Positions 47,018 through 55,696 of a DNA stretch of 64,000 bases are shown in pieces. Location of the stretch: NCBI RefSeq assembly GCF_001650735.1, contig NZ_LXVY01000025.1, forward strand, positions 119,144 through 183,143, read 5' to 3'. This stretch comes from Sphingomonas sp. TDK1. GTDB lineage: Bacteria; Pseudomonadota; Alphaproteobacteria; Sphingomonadales; Sphingomonadaceae. Below the pieces are notes generated by a model. It ran no database searches, was not told the DNA's origin, and worked only from the letters and a program-made list of their open reading frames with translations. The position numbers were made by a program, and so were the translations under genes. The stretch's first letter is position 1; each line of letters starts with the position of its first letter.

Positions 47018-48247
47018 ATGACCGACTACAGCTCCGATCTGCTCCGTCTGCTCGCCTCGCGCGGGTACATCCACCAGGTGACCGACGCCGAGGGCCTCGA
47101 CGCGCTCGCCGCCAAGCAGATCGTGCCCGGCTATATCGGCTTCGATCCCACCGCGCCTTCGCTCCACGTCGGCAGCCTGGTGCAGATCATGCTGCTCCGC
47201 CGCCTCCAGCAGGCGGGCCACAAGCCGATCGTGCTGATGGGCGGCGGCACCGGCAAGATCGGCGACCCGAGCTTCAAGGACGAAGCCCGCAAGATGCTGA
47301 CGCTCGACACGATCAGCAGCAACATCGCCTCGATCAAGACGGTGTTCGAGAATTTCCTGACCTTCGGCGACGGGCCCACCGATGCGGTGATGGTCGACAA
47401 TGCCGACTGGCTCGACAAGCTCGAATATATCCCGTTCCTGCGCGACATCGGCCGCCATTTCTCGATCAACCGGATGCTGAGCTTCGATTCGGTGAAGCTG
47501 CGGCTCGATCGCGAACAGTCGCTGAGCTTCCTCGAGTTCAACTACATGATCCTCCAGGGCTATGACTTCCTGGAGCTGTCGCGTCGCGCGGGCTGCCGGC
47601 TGCAGATGGGCGGATCGGACCAGTGGGGCAACATCGTCAACGGCATCGAGCTGTCCCGCCGCGTCGACGGCACCGAGGTCTACGGCGTCACCACCCCGCT
47701 GATCACCACGGCCGACGGCGGCAAGATGGGCAAGACCATGTCCGGCGCCGTGTGGCTCAACCCCGACCAGCTGCCGCATTACGATTACTGGCAGTTCTGG
47801 CGGAACACCGACGATCGCGACGTCGGCCGCTTCCTGCGCCTGTTCACCGATCTGCCGCTCGACGAGATCGCCCGGCTCGAAGCGCTTGAAGGCGCGGAGA
47901 TCAACGAGGCGAAGAAGATCCTCGCCAACGAAGCGACCGCGATGTGCCGCGGCCGCGCCGCTGCCGAGGAAGCCGCCGAGACCGCGCGCAAGACCTTCGA
48001 GGAAGGGGCGGCCGGCGGCGGGCTGCCGACGCTGGCGGTCAGCGGCGGCAGCATCAGCGTGGTCGATGCGCTGGTCGGCCTGGGCTTCTGCGCCTCCAAG
48101 GGCGAGGCACGGCGGCTGATCAAGGGCGGCGGCGCCCGCGTAGAGGGCGAAAAGATCGACGACGAGGCGGCGACGATCACGGTTTCGGGCGAGGTCCGCC
48201 TGTCGGCCGGCAAAAAGCATCACGGGCTGCTCACGCCACAAGGCTAA
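47018..48247 (+). CDS. tyrS: Tyrosine--tRNA ligase
   Basis: TyrRS charges tRNA-Tyr. The class I HIGH-type motif appears as SLHVGSL near residue 45, GGSDQWGNI recognises tyrosyl-AMP, and KMGKTMSG is the usual TyrRS form of KMSKS. The C-terminal S4 RNA-binding domain is intact ([19 protein letters not shown]). Length is 409 residues. The ATG at 47018 gives the standard N-terminus; an upstream in-frame ATG (46979) adds 13 unlikely residues. Confidence 0.96.
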   Translation: MTDYSSDLLRLLASRGYIHQVTDAEGLDALAAKQIVPGYIGFDPTAPSLHVGSLVQIMLLRRLQQAGHKPIVLMGGGTGKIGDPSFKDEARKMLTLDTISSNIASIKTVFENFLTFGDGPTDAVMVDNADWLDKLEYIPFLRDIGRHFSINRMLSFDSVKLRLDREQSLSFLEFNYMILQGYDFLELSRRAGCRLQMGGSDQWGNIVNGIELSRRVDGTEVYGVTTPLITTADGGKMGKTMSGAVWLNPDQLPHYDYWQFWRNTDDRDVGRFLRLFTDLPLDEIARLEALEGAEINEAKKILANEATAMCRGRAAAEEAAETARKTFEEGAAGGGLPTLAVSGGSISVVDALVGLGFCASKGEARRLIKGGGARVEGEKIDDEAATITVSGEVRLSAGKKHHGLLTPQG

Positions 48248-48314
48248 CGCACCGTTCACCAGCCTTCTTCGGCATCCATTTACGCACCCAGGTTACCTTG
48301 TTCGCGTACCTCCA

Positions 48315-48653
48315 GTGCGTGACGAGGGACGTGTGAGCGTAACGGGTGCCAAGCTGGCGAGCGCCGACGATCGTCTGGTGCATCGCGACGAAGTCGAGCA
48401 TCGCACGCGTGCGGTGGGCCCGGACGCGCGCTCCGTCTCCTTTCTGATCGTCAACGTCTCGCCGCAAGGACTGATGGCCCGCTGCGAAGCACCATTCGAA
48501 GCCGGCGACCTGTTGCGCATCCAGCTGCCGATCCTCGGAGAGGCTGGCGCAGAGGTCCGCTGGGCACTGGGCGGTCGTGTGGGTTGCCAGCTCCTCCAGC
48601 CGATCACCGACGCGGACTATGTCCCGATCGTCACGGCAATGCGCGCCCGCTGA
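48315..48653 (+). CDS. Single-domain PilZ protein
   Basis: A 112-residue PilZ-type protein. EVEHRTRAVG supplies the basic N-terminal motif and VNVSPQGLMARC the NxSxxG-like motif, followed by beta strands (LLRIQLPILGEAGAEVRWALGGRVGCQLL) of the PilZ barrel. The second motif is intact, whereas the first has a single clear arginine pair, so c-di-GMP binding is likely but not certain. Starts at GTG 48315 or GTG 48333 are both possible. It is convergent with recG with no base between the stops. Confidence 0.65.
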   Translation: MRDEGRVSVTGAKLASADDRLVHRDEVEHRTRAVGPDARSVSFLIVNVSPQGLMARCEAPFEAGDLLRIQLPILGEAGAEVRWALGGRVGCQLLQPITDADYVPIVTAMRAR

Positions 48654-50717
48654 TCAGCCCGCGCGGAGCAGCCCCACCGCCGCGTCGCGCTCGAACAGGT
48701 AGAGCGCCACCCGCGCCGCCTGCCCCCGCTCGCCCTTGAGCCCGCCGTCACGGTCGACCAGCAGCCGGGCGTCGCCATTGGCGGCGGGCAGCAGCGCGCC
48801 GAGCATGTCCGGCTCCGCCAGCCGGAACTGCATGTCGCCCGACTGGCGCGTGCCGAGCAGCTCGCCCGCGCCGCGCAGCCGCAGATCCTCCTCGGCGATG
48901 CGGAAGCCGTCATTGCTCTCGCGCATCAGCGCCAGCCGCGCCCGGGCGGTTTCGCTGAGATGGTTGCCGCGCAGCAGCACGCAGACCGAACGCCCCCCGC
49001 CCCGCCCGACGCGGCCGCGCAGCTGGTGGAGCTGGGCGAGGCCGAATCGATCGGCGTGCTCGATCACGATCAGCGTTGCGTTGGGCACGTCGACGCCGAC
49101 CTCGATCACCGTGGTGGCGACCAGCACGCCGAGCTCGCCCGCCGAGAATCGCGCCATCACCGCGTCCTTCTCCGGCCCTTTCATCCGGCCATGGATCAGG
49201 CCCACCTTGTCGCCGAAATGCGCTTGCAGCTCGGCCGCGCGCGCCTCGGCGGCGGCGAGATCGCTCTTCTCGCTTTCCTCTACCAGCGGGCAGACCCAAT
49301 AGGCTTGGCCGCCACCCGCAAGGTGCCGCCCGAGTCCGCCGACGACTTCGCCGAGCCGCTCCTCCGAGATGACGCTGGTCTCGATCGGCTGGCGGCCCGG
49401 CGGCATCTCGTCGAGACGGCTGACATCCATCTCGCCATATTGGGCGAGCGTCAGCGTGCGCGGGATCGGCGTCGCGGTCATCACCAGCAGATGCGGCGGG
49501 CGCTCCGCTTTCGCCTGCAGCATCATCCGCTGGGCGACGCCGAAGCGGTGCTGTTCGTCGACCACCACCAGACCGAGGTCGCGGTAGGTCACGCCCTCCT
49601 GGAAGATGGCATGGGTGCCGATCAGAATGTCGATCTCGCCCGCGGCGAGGCCCATCAGCGTCGCCTCGCGCGCCTTGCCCTTGTCCCGGCCGGTGAGGAT
49701 CGCGACGTTGACGCCGAGCGGGGCGAGCGTGCGGCTGAGCGTCTCGTAATGCTGGCGCGCAAGGATTTCGGTCGGCGCCAGCAGCGCGCCCTGCGCACCG
49801 GCTTCCGCCGCGATCAGCAGCGCCATCGTCGCCACCAGCGTCTTGCCCGAACCCACATCGCCCTGCAGCATCCGCAGCATGGGCTGGGTCTGTGCCATGT
49901 CGCCTTCGATCTCGGCGATGGTGCGGCTCTGCGCACCGGTGGGGGCATAAGGGAGCTTCAGCTTGTCGCGCAGGCGGCCATCGCCGGCGAGCGGACGCCC
50001 GCGCTTGGCCCGCGCCTCGCCGCGCACCAGCAGCAGCGCGAGCTGGTTGGCGAAGACCTCGTCATAGGCGAGCCGCTCCCGCGCCTTGGCGTCTGCGGGG
50101 TCGGCATGGATCCGCGCGATCGCCTGGCGCCAGTCCGGCCAGCCCTTCTGCGCCTTGAGGCTCGGTTCGATCCATTCGGGGAGTTCGGGGGCGCGGTCGA
50201 TCGCTTGCGCAGCCAGCGCGGCGATGCGCTTGGAAGTGATGCCTTCCGAACAGGGGTAAATCGCCTCGCGGCCACCGACGCTCTCGACCTGGTCGAGCGG
50301 CAGGACATGGTCCGGATGGACCATCTGCAGGTCCTGCCCATAATGTTCGAGCTTGCCCGAGACCCAGCGGGGTTCGTTGAGCGGCAGCAGCTTCTTGGCC
50401 CAGCCCGAGCTGCCGCCGAAATAGACGAGGCTGACGTGGTTGCCCTTGGCGTCGACCGCCTGCACCCGTGCGGGCGAGCGCGGTCCGCCACCGAAGCGAT
50501 ATTGCACGGGCGTAAGGGTGATCGCGATCACCTTGCCCGAGTCGGCCATGTCGAGTTCGTCGCGCGGGATTCGATCGACGAATCCGGTCGGCAGGTGGAA
50601 GGCGACATCGACCACCCGCGCCAGCCCCAGCTTCTCCATCGGCTTGGCCAGCGCCGGGCCGATGCCCTTCAGCGCAGTGACTTCGGCGAACAATGGGTTG
50701 AGAAGCTCGGGACGCAT
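48654..50717 (-). CDS. recG: ATP-dependent DNA helicase RecG
   Basis: RecG remodels stalled replication forks and branched recombination intermediates. The 687-residue protein has the N-terminal wedge/OB domain (DSGKVIAITLTPVQYRFGG), Walker A GDVGSGKTLVA, DEQH box VVDEQHRFG, motif III TATPIPRTL and motif VI QLRGRVGRGG, all in the expected order. Length is normal. The ATG at 50717 follows a short spacer. It is monocistronic here, convergent with the PilZ gene. Confidence 0.96.
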   Translation of the reverse strand: MRPELLNPLFAEVTALKGIGPALAKPMEKLGLARVVDVAFHLPTGFVDRIPRDELDMADSGKVIAITLTPVQYRFGGGPRSPARVQAVDAKGNHVSLVYFGGSSGWAKKLLPLNEPRWVSGKLEHYGQDLQMVHPDHVLPLDQVESVGGREAIYPCSEGITSKRIAALAAQAIDRAPELPEWIEPSLKAQKGWPDWRQAIARIHADPADAKARERLAYDEVFANQLALLLVRGEARAKRGRPLAGDGRLRDKLKLPYAPTGAQSRTIAEIEGDMAQTQPMLRMLQGDVGSGKTLVATMALLIAAEAGAQGALLAPTEILARQHYETLSRTLAPLGVNVAILTGRDKGKAREATLMGLAAGEIDILIGTHAIFQEGVTYRDLGLVVVDEQHRFGVAQRMMLQAKAERPPHLLVMTATPIPRTLTLAQYGEMDVSRLDEMPPGRQPIETSVISEERLGEVVGGLGRHLAGGGQAYWVCPLVEESEKSDLAAAEARAAELQAHFGDKVGLIHGRMKGPEKDAVMARFSAGELGVLVATTVIEVGVDVPNATLIVIEHADRFGLAQLHQLRGRVGRGGGRSVCVLLRGNHLSETARARLALMRESNDGFRIAEEDLRLRGAGELLGTRQSGDMQFRLAEPDMLGALLPAANGDARLLVDRDGGLKGERGQAARVALYLFERDAAVGLLRAG

Positions 50718-50788
50718 CGCCCCGCCCTATCGTGCGGCGGGGCGGCTGACAAATGGCGCTGCACCGGTCGCAGCGCCCCTGCCGTGGC

Positions 50789-51031
50789 TCAGGCGTTGAG
50801 GAAGATCGGGCTGTGGCTGGAAAGCGCGGCCTCGATCGCCATCACGACCTCCGGCACCGACGAGCCGATCACGACCTCGTGATCCTTGCCGAATGAAATT
50901 ACGCCAACATCTTCCCCGGCCATGTTGATCGTGCTGACGGTGCGAACTGCCGAGATGTTGACGAGCATCGGCTCGCCATTGATCGACTTCAGCATCACGA
51001 AACGCAGCTTGTTGGTCACCGTATCGGTCAT
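50789..51031 (-). CDS. Small protein, FlbD-like
   Basis: An 80-residue protein. LRFVMLKSINGEPMLVNISAVRTV followed by a beta hairpin and SVPEVVMAIEAAL has the layout of small FlbD-type proteins (L-NGE-x-LN-x2-I-I) of flagellar loci, though no flagellar genes are near. The match is by shape and is weak. It lies 71 bases from recG, same strand, with its own upstream region that includes a GTTAAC site. Confidence 0.55.
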   Translation of the reverse strand: MTDTVTNKLRFVMLKSINGEPMLVNISAVRTVSTINMAGEDVGVISFGKDHEVVIGSSVPEVVMAIEAALSSHSPIFLNA

Positions 51032-51221
51032 TGTACCCTAGCCTTACACACCCCAAAGAGAGTGTGAGCCTAGCGCGTTCCGGTTAACAAGCCTTCCATA
51101 GCGCCTCCCGGAAGACCACACTGGCCTTTCGCGGCACGCATCCCTATCTGCCTTCCCGTTATCAACCCCGTGTCGGCCACGCTCTGGCGTGCAGCCGCAC
51201 GCCTGCCGTTGGAAAGCCGCC

Positions 51222-51488
51222 ATGGACCGAGAAACCCGCCTCAAGCGCCTTCGCTTCCGCAGCTGGCACCGCGGCACCAAGGAGGCCGACCTGCTGATCG
51301 GCGGCTTCTTCGACCAGCATGGCGAGCGTTGGAGCGACGCGGAGATCGCGCTGTTCGAGGCGCTGCTGGAAGAGCAGGACGTCGATATCATGGCCTGGGC
51401 GATGGGAACCGACACCGCGCCGGAGCGCTACCGGGGCACGATCCTCGATGCACTCAAGACCCTGAATTACGTGCCCATTTCCGAGTGA
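51222..51488 (+). CDS. sdhE: Succinate dehydrogenase assembly factor SdhE
   Basis: SdhE (SDHAF2 family) promotes covalent attachment of FAD to the SdhA flavoprotein of succinate dehydrogenase. The 88-residue protein starts MDRETRLKRLRFRSWHRGTKEADLL (two adjoining motifs), containing the conserved RGxxE flavinylation motif, and ends with the acidic helix region ALLEEQDVDIMAW. The ATG at 51222 places this motif at the normal distance from the N-terminus; an earlier in-frame ATG (51189) adds 11 residues. mfd begins 74 bases downstream on the same strand. Confidence 0.9.
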   Translation: MDRETRLKRLRFRSWHRGTKEADLLIGGFFDQHGERWSDAEIALFEALLEEQDVDIMAWAMGTDTAPERYRGTILDALKTLNYVPISE

Positions 51489-51562
51489 CCCTTCCGATCT
51501 CCTAGCCTTTCGGCCCGTGGCCGGCGCGCGCGGGCGAGGAGATCGCTGCCGAACGAGATCCC

Positions 51563-54500
51563 ATGCCCGACCTGAAGACGATCCTTTCCGCCCAGCATCC
51601 GCTGACGCTCGCCGGCGTGCCGAGCGGCTTCCTTCCCTGGATGCTGGCCGATGTCGCGCGCGCAAGCCGGATGGCGGTGTTCGTCGCCGCGGACGAAGCG
51701 GGCATGCGCGCGGTGGCAAGCACCGCCACCTTCTTCGCGCCCGAGCTGGAGGTCCTCAGCTATCCCGCCTGGGATTGCCTTCCCTATGACCGCGCCAGCC
51801 CGACGCTGCGAGTGATGGCCGAGCGGCTGGCGACGCTCCACGCGCTCCAGGGCAAGAGCGAGAAGCCCCGTCTCCTCGTCACCACGGTCAACGCCGCGAC
51901 CCAGCGCACCCTCACCCCGTTCCGCATCCGCCAGCTGGTCGCGCGACTCGCCCCCGGCGAGCGGATCGGGCTCGATAAGCTCGCCTCTCTGCTCCAGGCG
52001 AACGGCTATGTTCGTGTCGAGACGGTCAACGACCATGGCGAGTTCGCCGTGCGCGGCGGCCTGGTCGACCTGTTCCCCAGCGGTGCCGAACAGGCGCTGC
52101 GGCTCGATTTCTTCGGAGACGAGATCGAAAGCGTCCGCACTTTCGATCCGCAGGACCAGCGCACCACCGGCCGCGTCGACGGCTTCACCCTGCTGCCCGC
52201 CAGCGAGGCGCTGCTCGACGAAGAGAGCATCAAGCGCTTCCGCAGCGGCTATCGCGATCGCTTCGGCGCCACCGCGACGGGCGACCCGCTCTATCAGGCG
52301 ATCAGCGACGGCCGTCGCCTTGCCGGCATGGAGCATTGGCTGCCGCTGTTCGAGGAACGGCTGGAAACGCTGTTCGATCACCTGCCCGACAACGCCGTGA
52401 TCGTCCGCGACAGCGGCGCGCCGGCCGCCGCCGAGCAGCGCTTCGAGGCGATCAAGGACTATCAGGAAAACCGCATCCGCGCGCAGTCGGCCGATCCGGG
52501 CAGCTATCGCCCGCTCAAGGCCGGCGACCTCTATCTGCTCGCCAAGGAATGGCAGTCGCGGATCGACGACGCGCCGATGCATCTGGCGACGCCGTTCCAC
52601 GAGCCCGAATCGGCCAAGGCCGTCGAATTCGGCGTCGACAGCCCGCGCGACTTCGCCCCCGAGCGCGCCGCCGCCAGCAACGTCTATGAGGCGGTGGTCG
52701 ATCACCTCAAGGCGCTGCGGGCGCAGGGCAAGAAGCCCGTGCTCGCCAGCTATTCGAACGGCGCGCGCGAGCGGCTGAAGGGCCTGCTGGAGGATCACGG
52801 CCTTACCGGCGCGGTGCCGGTGGACGGCTGGCAGCCGGCGCTCGGCGTCGCCAATCCCAATGGCAGCGGGCTGCAGGTGGCGCTGCTGGTGCTGCCGCTC
52901 GACCATGGCTTCACCACGCCCGACGTCGCGGTGCTCACCGAGCAGGACATGCTCGGCGACCGGCTCGTCCGCCGCGCCAAGCGCCGCAAGAATACCGATG
53001 CGTTCCTCCAGGAACTGGCGACGCTCTCGCCCGGCGACCTCGTCGTCCACCTCGACCACGGCATCGGCCGCTACGAGGGCCTGACCCAGATCCCGGTGCA
53101 GAAGGCCCCGCACGATTGCGTCGCGCTCGAATATGCCGGCGGCGACAAGCTCTACGTCCCGGTCGAGAATCTCGAAGTACTGAGCCGCTACGGTTCCGGC
53201 GAGGAAGGCGCGACGCTCGATCGCCTCGGCGGCGAGGCCTGGCAGCGCCGCAAGGCGCGGATGAAGGAACGGATCCGCGAGATCGCCGGCGAGCTTATCG
53301 CAACGGCGGCCTTGCGCGCCACGCGCGGCGCCGAGATCGCCGAGCCCGACCATGGCGGCTATCCCGCCTTCGTCGACCGCTTCCCCTTCGAGGAAACCGA
53401 CGACCAGGATCGCGCGATCGGCGACGTGCTGGGCGACCTCGCCGCCGGGCGGCCGATGGACCGGCTCGTCGTCGGCGATGTCGGCTTCGGCAAGACCGAG
53501 GTCGCGCTGCGCGCTGCCTTCGTCGCGGCGATGGCAGGGATGCAGGTGGCGGTGGTGTGCCCCACCACTTTGCTGGCGCGCCAGCATTACAACAACTTCA
53601 AGACCCGCTTCGAAGGCTTCCCGCTCGAGATCGGCCGCCTCTCCCGCCTCGTCACCGCGGGCGAGACCAAGAAGGTGAAGGACGGGCTCGCCGCGGGCAC
53701 GATCGACATCGTCGTCGGCACCCATGCGGTGCTGGCCAAGAATATCGATTTCAAGCGGCTCGGCCTCGTCATCGTCGACGAGGAACAGCGCTTCGGTGTC
53801 ACCCACAAGGAGCGGCTCAAGGCGCTCAAGACCGACGTCCACGTCCTCACCCTCACCGCCACGCCGATCCCGCGCACGCTGCAGATGGCGATGAGCGGCT
53901 TGCGCGAACTTTCGGTGATCCAGACCCCGCCGGTCGATCGCCTCGCCGTGCGCACCTATGTGATGCCCTGGGATCCCGTCGTGCTGCGCGAGGCGTTGCT
54001 GCGCGAACATTATCGCGGCGGGCAGAGCTATTTCGTCACCCCGCGCATCGCCGACCTGCCCGAGATCGAGGAGTTCCTCCGCACCGAGGTGCCCGAGGTG
54101 CGCTATGTGGTCGCGCACGGCCAGATGTCCCCCACCGAGGTGGAGGAGCGGATCTCCGCCTTCTACGACAAGAAGTTCGAGGTGCTCGTCTCGACCACCA
54201 TCGTCGAGAGCGGGCTCGACATCCCGAGTGCGAACACGCTGATCATCAACCGGGCCGACAAGTTCGGCCTCGCCCAGCTCTACCAGCTGCGCGGGCGCGT
54301 CGGCCGGGCGAAGACGCGGGCGTACGCCTATATGACCACCCCGCCGCAACGGCAGATGACCGAGGCAGCCGAAAAGCGGCTGAAGGTGCTGTCCGACCTG
54401 GAGAGCCTGGGTGCGGGCTTCCAGCTCGCCAGCCACGATCTCGACATTCGCGGCGCGGGCAATCTGCTCGGCGACGAGCAGTCGGGCCACATCAAGGAGG

Positions 54501-55036
54501 TCGGCTACGAACTCTACCAGTCGATGCTGGAAGAGGCGATCATGGAAGCCAAGGCCGGTGGCCTGCGCGACGACGCACGGCCCAAGGACCTGTCGCCGCA
54601 GATCACCGTCGATGCGCCGATCATGATCCCGGAAGACTATGTCCCCGATCTCGACCTGCGCATGGGCCTCTATCGCCGCCTGAACGAGGTGGAGGATACC
54701 GACGGTATCGAGAGCTTTGCCGCCGAACTGATCGACCGCTTCGGCAAGCTGCCCGAGCCGACCGATAATCTGTTGCGGCTCATCGAGACCAAGCTCAACG
54801 CCAAGAAGGCCTGCATCGCCAAGCTGGATCTGGGGCCCAAGGGCGCACTGGTGTCGTTCCACAACGACCAGTTCCCCAACCCCGCCGGCCTGATCGCGTA
54901 TGTCGAGAAGCTGGGCGAGACCGCGCGGCTGCGCCCGGACATGAAGCTGGTGATCAACCGCGCCTGGGCCAACCCGGCGGCGAGACTGCACGGCGCACTG
55001 CAGCTCTCGCGCGGGCTCGCCCGCGCCGCGGGTTGA
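51563..55036 (+). CDS. mfd: Transcription-repair coupling factor Mfd
   Basis: Mfd displaces RNA polymerase stalled at DNA lesions and recruits UvrABC. The 1,157-residue protein has the UvrB-like N-terminal domains (LSYPAWDCLPYDRASP), the CarD-like RNA-polymerase-interaction domain (GDLVVHLDHGIGRYEGL, near residue 495), Walker A GDVGFGKTEVA, DEEQ box VDEEQRFG, TATPIPRTL and LRGRVGRAKTRAYAY. Length is standard. The ATG at 51563 fits the usual N-terminus. It is followed within six bases by the convergent exported-protein gene. Confidence 0.96.
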   Translation: MPDLKTILSAQHPLTLAGVPSGFLPWMLADVARASRMAVFVAADEAGMRAVASTATFFAPELEVLSYPAWDCLPYDRASPTLRVMAERLATLHALQGKSEKPRLLVTTVNAATQRTLTPFRIRQLVARLAPGERIGLDKLASLLQANGYVRVETVNDHGEFAVRGGLVDLFPSGAEQALRLDFFGDEIESVRTFDPQDQRTTGRVDGFTLLPASEALLDEESIKRFRSGYRDRFGATATGDPLYQAISDGRRLAGMEHWLPLFEERLETLFDHLPDNAVIVRDSGAPAAAEQRFEAIKDYQENRIRAQSADPGSYRPLKAGDLYLLAKEWQSRIDDAPMHLATPFHEPESAKAVEFGVDSPRDFAPERAAASNVYEAVVDHLKALRAQGKKPVLASYSNGARERLKGLLEDHGLTGAVPVDGWQPALGVANPNGSGLQVALLVLPLDHGFTTPDVAVLTEQDMLGDRLVRRAKRRKNTDAFLQELATLSPGDLVVHLDHGIGRYEGLTQIPVQKAPHDCVALEYAGGDKLYVPVENLEVLSRYGSGEEGATLDRLGGEAWQRRKARMKERIREIAGELIATAALRATRGAEIAEPDHGGYPAFVDRFPFEETDDQDRAIGDVLGDLAAGRPMDRLVVGDVGFGKTEVALRAAFVAAMAGMQVAVVCPTTLLARQHYNNFKTRFEGFPLEIGRLSRLVTAGETKKVKDGLAAGTIDIVVGTHAVLAKNIDFKRLGLVIVDEEQRFGVTHKERLKALKTDVHVLTLTATPIPRTLQMAMSGLRELSVIQTPPVDRLAVRTYVMPWDPVVLREALLREHYRGGQSYFVTPRIADLPEIEEFLRTEVPEVRYVVAHGQMSPTEVEERISAFYDKKFEVLVSTTIVESGLDIPSANTLIINRADKFGLAQLYQLRGRVGRAKTRAYAYMTTPPQRQMTEAAEKRLKVLSDLESLGAGFQLASHDLDIRGAGNLLGDEQSGHIKEVGYELYQSMLEEAIMEAKAGGLRDDARPKDLSPQITVDAPIMIPEDYVPDLDLRMGLYRRLNEVEDTDGIESFAAELIDRFGKLPEPTDNLLRLIETKLNAKKACIAKLDLGPKGALVSFHNDQFPNPAGLIAYVEKLGETARLRPDMKLVINRAWANPAARLHGALQLSRGLARAAG

Positions 55037-55042
55037 GTCGGC

Positions 55043-55450
55043 TCAGCTGCTGTGATCGGCAATGATCTTCCACCCACCGGCCTCGTGATGCAGCACGAGA
55101 CTGGTGGGACCGGAAGCACTGTGCCCATCCGCATACCGCAGCGTGTAGCGCCCGATGTATAGCGCATAGTCCGGACCAAGGGGGCGATAGTCGAGCCGCT
55201 TGATCGTCAGCGTGCCCCGCTTGGCCGGATCCGCGAAATCATATCTGGCCTGATACCGGACCTTCATCGCCGCCTTGCCACGGACCAGCCCCTCGCCTGC
55301 CACGAAACTGGTCTGCGAATCGTTCGAATAAATCTCGAGAAAACGGTCAATATCGCCAGCGTTCCATCCGGCAACGCTGGCGGCCATCGCCGCGTCTGCG
55401 CCAGCCGGACCGGCATCGGCGGTCATCAACGATAGTGCCAGAAAGAGCAT
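55043..55450 (-). CDS. Exported SnoaL/NTF2-like protein
   Basis: A 135-residue protein with a short signal-like N-terminus (MLFLALSLMTADA) and an NTF2-like cone: GWNAGDIDRFLEIYSNDSQTSF, GKAAMKVRYQARY and SLVLHHEAGGWKIIADHSS match the DUF4440/SnoaL pattern. Members range from ketosteroid isomerases to non-catalytic binding proteins, so no reaction is assigned. It is convergent with mfd and divergent from the globin-coupled receptor. Confidence 0.75.
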   Translation of the reverse strand: MLFLALSLMTADAGPAGADAAMAASVAGWNAGDIDRFLEIYSNDSQTSFVAGEGLVRGKAAMKVRYQARYDFADPAKRGTLTIKRLDYRPLGPDYALYIGRYTLRYADGHSASGPTSLVLHHEAGGWKIIADHSS

Positions 55451-55696
55451 CCCATCGAACTCCCATATCGTTCGTGACCATCTAACAGGCGTGGAGCTTC
55501 CCCTGCCATCCCATTACGACCGATCTGAAATGCCCGGTACGTCACATCTGCGCCCGCTACAGCTAAATATCTGCGGCATATCGGGAATGCACCGGTATTC
55601 TACCTAACCGCGCCACCTGTCCCTTGGTACATCCTATGATGCTTGAGACCGGCTTGCCGCACCGAATGGCAGCCCATGTTCGTACGACAGGAAAGG
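55451..55696. other. Intergenic region between NTF2-like gene and chemoreceptor
   Basis: About 246 bases without a gene. It must hold two divergent promoters. No clear sigma-54, sigma-28 or SOS motif was recognised. A CAGGAAAGG ribosome site abuts the proposed receptor start. Confidence 0.4.

Noticed and set aside
47600..47780. KMGKT in place of KMSKS in TyrRS as a possible defect
   Set aside because: K-x-GKT is the normal form of this motif in bacterial TyrRS.
48960..50882. A 640-codon plus-strand frame antisense to recG
   Set aside because: RecG motifs on the minus strand are complete; the plus frame is a mirror.
51467..54991. A 1,174-codon minus-strand frame antisense to mfd
   Set aside because: It mirrors mfd codon structure; the plus strand has all Mfd motifs in order. 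The antisense product has no recognisable domain.
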